Source: Amborella trichopoda
Taxonomy: Eukaryota; Streptophyta; Magnoliopsida; Amborellales; Amborellaceae
DNA length: 64,000 bases
Direction: 5' to 3'
Assembly (NCBI RefSeq): GCF_000471905.2
Contig: NW_006494943.1
Span: 3,565,965 to 3,629,964, forward strand
The notes beneath the pieces were generated by a model. That model was not told the origin of the DNA. It ran no database searches and saw only the letters and a program-made list of their open reading frames with translations. Shown piece after piece: positions 1 through 64,000 of this stretch; the first letter of the stretch is position 1, and every line of letters begins with the position of its first letter. The position numbers were made by a program, and so were the translations under genes.

Positions 1-1360
1 AGAGAGAGAGTTGAGGTGTGTAGAGAATCAATCCCTATAGCTAGTTTATATAGAACAAGGCTAGGGTTTTGCCATTATTATAAAATTTAATCTTGACCGT
101 TGATCTTGAAGTCTGGTGAGGTGAAGAGATCTCATATATTCAATCTTTAAATCAGCTATCATGATTAAAGAAATGAGATGGAACCATGATCCCCCAGTTT
201 TTGTAACTTCATTCCCATCAAATATCGAGTAAAAACTCAAAACAACCCATGGCTTAATTACCATAATAGAAAACAGGAAAGTTTGGAGGAGGTGAGGGCG
301 CACCACCGATGGATGGCCTATGTAGGCCCACGCCCCAAATATTGGTGGGCCCAATGAGCCCCAATAATTAAAATAATATTTTTAAATAATAAATTAATTT
401 TATAAAGTCTCTAAATAATTTATTTTTCTCTTTGGTTAAAATAAATCCACAAAATTAATTTTTTATTTAAAAATTGTTTTTTAATAAAATAAAATACCTA
501 GAGAGGTCTAAAAAATCATTTTAATTATACGAAAATTAATTAACATATATTTAAACATATCTAAGTATATTCGATGGGAATTAGATCCATAGAGTGAGGA
601 TTATGATAAATATACTAATGACTCCATCATCTCTAGAGACTGTATCGTACTGTAACTTCTCAAACTGATCCAATAGATCCCATGACCCACAACCTCTTTC
701 AGGAGTTTATAATTGGACTGTCAAAGTCAACCAATAAAGTGTAAGATACGATTCTCGACCATGGATTACAAGTCCCCACCTAAGGAGAAGTCTATGTCCC
801 ATTTCAATAGTATGTTCTATGGGACCTTCCAATACAGTCTAATGTTATAGAGAATCATCTTTCTTTTCTATTCATGTACATGCCATACACCCATATCCAT
901 AAATGTCCGCTTCTCGAACGACTATCTCCCTTTATCCATAAATGGCCGCTTCCCGGAGGCTAACACGTACACGCCACAAACCTTTATCCATAAATGGCCA
1001 CTTTCCGAATGGCTATCTAGTGTACATGCCGTATGATAGTAACGATGAAAATTTAAGCCTTTGTGCTCTCAGGCTATCCATCACACACAGGGGTCAAGTC
1101 CATATCCCCTGGCCAACTATCCTAGGCCCAACTTCGACGTCATCAAAGGATAACCCCACATCGAAAATCATTATCGATTGTGTGTTTACACGTGTCTAGG
1201 ATTACAGGGTTTTAGACATTACATTAAATCATAGCCTATCAAAGCTCATGTGTCTATAAATTAGAAATGCTTTATAGTCCAATGTGGACCACACTCTCAC
1301 TGGAACCAACATTTCACTATATGTTTTCAATACACACTTATAAAGCCTTTAAATGGCACA
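1..1360 (-). mobile_element. LTR remnant, family 1 (truncated by window edge)
   Basis: Matches other family copies when read on the minus strand: the block around 560-1200 (Y-C-A-A-T-A-G-A-T-C-C-C-A-T-G-A-C-C-C type text and the CCAATAAA... block) recurs at 57900-58534 and 46020-46627, and the CCTTTAAATGGC motif near 1349 is the LTR tip. No coding capacity. Confidence 0.65.
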
Positions 1361-1821
1361 AAACCCTCCCCATCGCCCAAAACCCTATGCTGTTCCCAAC
1401 GAAACCCCCAATTCCCCATCTCTCCTTTCTCTCTCTCTTCCCAACAAAACTTAACTAGGTCTAACGTCCCAAGACTCAGACCTAAAACGGAATTGATTAG
1501 GAGGAACCCAGATCCAGCCCAAACCCACCTTGAAGACCAATTCTTACATTTTTTTTTTTTTAAATGTATATTTAACTCAAAACAAAGAGCAAAAATTTGT
1601 TGAAAACAGAGATTTTAGGAAAACATGGTTAGGGAGAGAAAAACAGAGATTGTTGATGGAAACTGAGAGAGAAAATTAGATTTTTGATGATAATATAGTG
1701 TGAGATTTGATGGAAATAGAGAGGGAGATTACGAAAATAGAGTGCGAGAGAGATATAGATTGGACAAAAAGTACAGAGAAAGAGACATTTGATGAACACA
1801 CGGGGATTTATAAAAAATACA

Positions 1822-1938
1822 AAGATTTAACTATGAGAGAGATTGACAAAACACCAGAGAGATTTAACTAAGAGAGATTGACAAAACACCAGAGAGAGAT
1901 TTAACTAAGAGAGATTGACAAAACACCAGAGAGATTCA
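1822..1938. repeat. Tandem repeat, ~41-43 base unit
   Basis: At least three copies of a unit containing GAGATTGACAAAACACCAGA, each followed by GAGATTTAACTA-like text. It lies in a purine-rich stretch (1560-1990) downstream of NRPC1. Confidence 0.8.
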
Positions 1939-1939
1939 A

Positions 1940-2851
1940 CTATGAGAGAAAGTAGGGTTTCAATTTTCCTTTTCTTACATTTCAAGAGAGATTTCACCTT
2001 AGCAGGAGATTTCTCTTTACTTGTATTTCGTTGCCGCTAGGGTACAGTCGTGATTCAAAATCATATATTCCTTCTAGAAGATTTAACCCATGTGCACACG
2101 GTTGTGTGCATTTAGCCGTGCTCAAATTCCATTTTTATTTTCCCAAAACTCTCATAAATTAAAAACCCATTCAACAAACAATCAAATGACAAGAAGGCCC
2201 CACGTGGGGGCAAGACAATACCATGACATCCGCCCCATGTGGTGATGACATAGTGCCACATAATGCACATGTGGCACGTATTCGCTGTTTGGGCGTCAGG
2301 TGCACCTATTGGTTGTTTGGGTGCCGTGTGAGTCATGGAGTTATCCTTTATTGTCATTTTTGTCAAAAAAATTTTTTTCTAAAACTCAATTTTTTGCTCC
2401 AAAAAAATTCTAAAACATTCCCAAATATTCACCAAATCATTCTCTATCAACTTTTTCCAGTTTGGCGTAAAATAAGATTTTAACTAGGATCCGATGGAAT
2501 AAGAAATCAAATACCATCAAAGCAGTCTCATCTTAGCTGACTCCGGGTGACAAACCAGTTGGCCCAGCTTCGAGCAAGGAAGCTCCCTTCATTTCAAGTT
2601 ATTTCATTTCCTTCGTTAATCGTTATTGCATTTTCAACTTTCATTTCTTGTTTCTTTCTTGCAATTTTCTAGCAGTTTTGATGTGAGATCAGCTGGCGTT
2701 GCTAGCAACCAATAGAGGTAAGTCCACCTATGGGTTGGAATTCAAGGGAAACCCTCTCTCTTTTAAACAATTGAATTAGAAGCAGACCTGTTGAGGGTCT
2801 ATCCCGGATTCTGCTATAAACATGTTTGTCTTAAATGAATAAGTGAACTTT

Positions 2852-2889
<38 letters not shown>

Positions 2890-3557
2890 AGCGGATATGC
2901 GGTCTGCATGGAGGTGCAAGGGTACTCATGGGGTTGGGTAAGAATTGGTGTTGAATCCAATGCCATTATGTACTAGCATCTCATAATTAAAGAAGTCCCA
3001 GTCCACTAAAATATCAATAAATTTACATCATAACAGTAATGTAAGTAAAAGACATAAATTGTATAGTAGAAAGGGACCATTTACCTTTCGCAGAGATAAC
3101 CACCAACTCGAATTCTTCATGCGTGAAATTGGGAAGGTATGCCATTTCTCTGCACAAGGTCCTATGGAATTTACTTTAGGGACCAAGATGAAAAAAATTA
3201 CAATCCATTTGATGCGAATCTGCACAAGCCAGGGCATGTCATTTCTCATCGAAGTCCTGGAACTCTGTGAACTTTGAGCATCGTTAGTGACAAACCCCCA
3301 GCCATCCAAATGCTCGGGCCAGTTACAACAGCAGCCAGATTTTAGGCACATAAAATGGAATGAGGGAAGTTAAAGAAAATGAAAAGGCTTGGAGGATATT
3401 TACATTAATGGACTGTAGATTGTCTATGAACAGGATGATCGGCTAGTTATGAAAGGAATATATGCCCTTATAAACAGAGAACTAAGCTCGCTTTCTTCAC
3501 TAGTTAAAACTTGCCCATAAGCATCTTCCTGACACCACCCGAATTAAAACCTCGATG
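1940..3557. other. Region downstream of NRPC1 stop
   Basis: Minus-strand sequence immediately below 3558 should hold the NRPC1 3' UTR, but no poly(A) signal could be assigned. A GA microsatellite lies at about 2853-2885 and a member of a three-copy dispersed repeat at about 2190-2460. No convincing gene. Confidence 0.5.
2190..2460 (+). repeat. Dispersed repeat X, copy 1
   Basis: Pattern: CACGTGGGGG, GTGCCAC-type GC-rich block, TTGGGTG, then TGTCATTTTTGTC and runs of TCCAAAAAAATTC. The same order recurs at 32585-32830 (plus) and 35735-35995 (minus). Confidence 0.55.

Positions 3558-64000
<60,443 letters not shown>

Noticed and set aside
3028..3351. 107-codon minus-strand ORF as an extra NRPC1 exon
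   Set aside because: The NRPC1 reading frame already ends at 3558 with the family's usual terminus; this ORF shows no RPC1 motif and is at most 3' UTR.

Overview
The window is nuclear DNA from a flowering plant with a repeat-rich genome. Exons are short and bounded by GT...AG, introns are many kilobases long, and LTR retrotransposons, LINEs, a tRNA-type SINE, MITEs and GA/CT microsatellites are nested in one another. The species cannot be fixed from this sequence. One host gene is recognisable: the largest subunit of RNA polymerase III (NRPC1/RPC1), on the minus strand, running in from beyond the right edge.

Thirteen exons can be joined in phase, from 62917 down to a stop codon at 3558-3560. 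They encode the C-terminal ~705 residues: the GIDDV segment, the SQCGSKGS segment, the bridge helix, the trigger loop with its catalytic His, the cleft and clamp segments, and the YGPDPII terminus. Every junction checked has canonical splice dinucleotides and keeps the reading frame, so the gene looks intact. About 2.1 kb of coding sequence is spread over more than 60 kb.

Layout: 1-3557 is downstream of the gene (LTR remnant, tandem repeats, probable 3' UTR). 3558-5245 holds the last three exons. 5246-20433 is a 15.2 kb intron with a split LTR, a broken Ty3/gypsy element (minus), a broken Ty1/copia element (plus) and a LINE carrying a MITE. 20434-20984 holds three exons. 20985-26532 is an intron with a hAT-type MITE and an assembly gap (24641-24806). 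26533-28554 holds four exons including the trigger loop. 28555-43314 is a 14.8 kb intron with several LTR copies, a SINE, a ~1 kb non-autonomous LTR element, a Harbinger-like element filled with a minisatellite, and a gag remnant. 43315-43413 encodes the first part of the bridge helix. 43414-48123 is an intron with an LTR split by a LINE. 48124-48315 is an exon. 48316-62682 is a 14.4 kb intron dominated by an ~8.7 kb imperfect palindrome of two head-to-head LTR elements, one interrupted by a second ~2.1 kb non-autonomous LTR element with a perfect target duplication, plus a Mutator-type MITE. 62683-62917 is the most upstream exon seen.

The mobile-element proteins are broken by stops and frameshifts and none looks active. 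No bacterial-type operons, CRISPR arrays, rRNA genes or convincing tRNA genes were seen. The main interest is structural: how the polymerase III gene keeps clean splice sites while its introns collect nested insertions, and several non-autonomous elements whose internal sequence is not accounted for.
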